Shown here one piece after another: positions 62,461-64,000 of a stretch of 64,000 bases of DNA (position 1 is the first letter of the stretch; each line of letters begins with the position of its first letter). The notes under the pieces were generated by a model that did not search any database, had not been told where the DNA came from, and was given only the letters and a program-made list of their open reading frames with translations. The translations under genes and the position numbers were made by a program. The DNA is from CALFVT01 sp039989855 (GTDB lineage: Bacteria; Pseudomonadota; Alphaproteobacteria; Caulobacterales; Maricaulaceae). The DNA is taken from positions 1 through 64,000 of the forward strand of contig JBDXGZ010000003.1 of the NCBI GenBank assembly GCA_039989855.1. Reading direction: 5' to 3'.

Positions 62461-63855
62461 TTATTGAGTTAGACTTTCACTTTCAGTAGCGAGGTTCTCA
62501 GGGGCGTTTTCAATTACGGTCTCTTTATAGAGTATGGCATGTAGTCGCTTAAAACTCATTTTTATATCAGCTTGTCCTATGTTACCGATGAAGTCATCAA
62601 GCGCGTCATATACTTCAATCGCTTTATCTAAAATAACATCAGTTCCAGCGACATAAAGACCCGCCTGAATCAGCGTGCGTGATTCTTCATAATGAGTGAT
62701 ATACCGACGGGCGAGGAGTAGATCTTCATTTTCGGATTCTGTCGCGGCCTCAGGTAGAGAGCGTGAAACGCTTTTGGGTAAATTTATCGCAGGGTATCGC
62801 CCGCGTTCTGCGATTTCGCGGTCTAAGATGATATGACCATCCAGTATTCCACGTACCATATCTGCGATGGGTTCTTCCATATTTGACCCTGCGACGAGAA
62901 CGCTAAAAATACCCGTGATGTCACCTGCGGAATCAATTCCAGGGCCAGCACGTTCACAAAGGGCGGCAAGAGCGCCAAATGTAGAGGGCGGATAAGCTCT
63001 TAATGACGGCACTTCTCCGGCGGTTAAAGCCACATCGCGGTGCGCTTCGGCGTAACGTGTGATTGAATCAAATAAGAAAAGAACCTGTTTGCCTTGATCG
63101 CGAAAATATTCGGCTGTCGCCATAGCTAAAAGAGCTGTTCGCAGCTTTAGGGCCGAAAGCTCATTTGACGTTGCGACGAAAATGATCGATTTTTTCATGC
63201 CTTCAGGACCGAGTGTTTTTTCAACAAAACTACGGACTTCTCGCCCGCGTTCACCGATCAGTGCAATGATGTTTATATCTGCATTGCTCCCCTTGGCTAG
63301 CGAACCGAGTAGGGTGGATTTGCCCACACCAGATCCTGCAAACAGGCCGACGCGCTGCCCTTGGCAAAGTGGCAAGAATGTATCAATTGCGCTAATGCCC
63401 GTTTGTAATCTGGGCCCTAAAGCCTTTCTTAAAATGGCAGCAGGGGGAGACGCTTTTAAGGGCGCTGGATATAAACCAGGTTTCGGTGTTCCACCGTCAA
63501 TAGCTTCGCCTGAATGATTTAGAACGCAACCAATCCAGTCATCTGATGGATGAGGGGCACGGTCATCGATAATATAAGCACGTTGCCCTGTCCGAAGTCC
63601 CGTAGGGCTACCATGCATCATGGCTATGCTAATATCCCCTTCAAGAGCTATGATTTCACCTGAAATATGAGAGCCATCATTTGTAGCGATTGAGATTAGG
63701 TCGCCTAGCCTAATAATGGCGGAGAGCCCCTCAACCCGAATAGATTGTGCGCCAATTTGTATAATCTTACCCCAAATAGACGTGGCAGGCCTAAGATCAG
63801 GGGTTTGCCACCTATTTATGAAATCTGTGGTGTGAGAATTTATCGGTGAAAGCAT
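62461..63855 (-). CDS. fliI: Flagellar export ATPase FliI
   Basis: A 464-residue F1-like ATPase: Walker A AGSGVGKST, LFLFDSITRYAEAHRDVALT and the ILDGHIILDREIAERGRYPA segment, all characteristic. It drives unfolding and delivery of export substrates at the membrane gate. Convergent with the DUF1217 gene; the 110 bases upstream form a divergent promoter region with the gene at the right edge. Confidence 0.96.
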   Translation of the reverse strand: MLSPINSHTTDFINRWQTPDLRPATSIWGKIIQIGAQSIRVEGLSAIIRLGDLISIATNDGSHISGEIIALEGDISIAMMHGSPTGLRTGQRAYIIDDRAPHPSDDWIGCVLNHSGEAIDGGTPKPGLYPAPLKASPPAAILRKALGPRLQTGISAIDTFLPLCQGQRVGLFAGSGVGKSTLLGSLAKGSNADINIIALIGERGREVRSFVEKTLGPEGMKKSIIFVATSNELSALKLRTALLAMATAEYFRDQGKQVLFLFDSITRYAEAHRDVALTAGEVPSLRAYPPSTFGALAALCERAGPGIDSAGDITGIFSVLVAGSNMEEPIADMVRGILDGHIILDREIAERGRYPAINLPKSVSRSLPEAATESENEDLLLARRYITHYEESRTLIQAGLYVAGTDVILDKAIEVYDALDDFIGNIGQADIKMSFKRLHAILYKETVIENAPENLATESESLTQ

Positions 63856-63966
63856 GTAAGAAAACTGACTGTTTATTGGTTTGTTAATATTTTGTTCAAT
63901 TATATGGTGTAATTGTTAGATATTCGTTAACTATAACAATAACTATGATGATAAGGATTACTCATC

Positions 63967-64000
63967 ATGCTCAGTAATATTAAGATTCTCGACACCATGT
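63967..64000 (+). CDS. Start of an unidentified gene (partial)
   Basis: ATG at 63967 after AAGGA ten bases upstream opens a frame MLSNIKILDTM that runs off the window. By context it should be another flagellar gene (the rod genes flgB, flgC and fliE are not in this window), but eleven residues are too few to name it. Confidence 0.5.
   Translation, partial: MLSNIKILDTM

Overview
The window looks like part of an alphaproteobacterial chromosome of moderate to low GC. The strongest evidence is the flagellar gene set on the right half. It includes FlaF, FlbT, a MotE-like protein and a DUF1217 protein, which are alphaproteobacterial hallmarks. It also carries glutathione-dependent formaldehyde detoxification, glutaryl-CoA dehydrogenase and sugar-acid catabolism genes. 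A marine, stalked or prosthecate-type relative (Hyphomonadales-like) is a guess from gene style only.

Region 1 (1 to about 6.9 kb) is one end of an integrated mobile element. It holds 9-bp tandem repeats, a Y-family DNA polymerase with a coupled zinc-ribbon protein, and a three-gene overlapping module of small, mostly membrane proteins. Next come a Rep_trans-like replication initiator, an AlpA/Xis-type regulator, a helical protein of unknown function, a tyrosine integrase and a 3' tRNA fragment that is probably one attachment site. The rep gene and its upstream region are packed with CACGTG hexamers. A degenerate IS3 copy follows (about 7.0-8.0 kb).

Region 2 (8.1-12.6 kb) is a signalling block on the minus strand: an H-NOX haem sensor, a hybrid PAS histidine kinase and a NarL-type response regulator in one operon, preceded by a LuxR-type regulator whose paralogue sits at 36 kb. 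An IS6 remnant lies beyond it.

Region 3 (12.8-24 kb) is central and peripheral metabolism: frmA, a lipoprotein gene and fghA; a broken aldehyde dehydrogenase; a 46-bp palindrome; glutaryl-CoA dehydrogenase; a second IS6 remnant; tRNA-Asn; then a solute:sodium symporter, a Gfo/Idh/MocA oxidoreductase and a divergent mannonate dehydratase. About 1.5 kb of gene fossils follows (LysR, TonB receptor, ANTAR).

Region 4 (24-35.5 kb) has an MlaE/F/D-type lipid ABC system with its auxiliary lipoprotein, then a large molybdopterin oxidoreductase fused to a CysJ-like flavin reductase with three small companions. A P1-family peptidase, an XRE regulator and an uncharacterised protein complete it.

Region 5 (36.8-64 kb) is a near-continuous flagellar locus: MotE-like, a small membrane protein, FliL, FliF-FliH-FliN-FliP-FliG, FlgI-FlgL-FlgK-FlgE, MotB, a FliM-like protein, MotA and a large unknown secreted protein. 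It continues with FlgF-FlgG-FlgA-FlgH, a second FliL-like protein with a Lys/His/Gly-rich linker, a short FlgD, a repeat-bearing FliK, a FlgJ-type rod protein, FlgN, flagellin, FlaF, FlbT, DUF1217 and FliI. Several parts are unusual: the FliM/FliG switch proteins, the truncated FlgD, two FliL proteins and the unknown MotA-linked protein.
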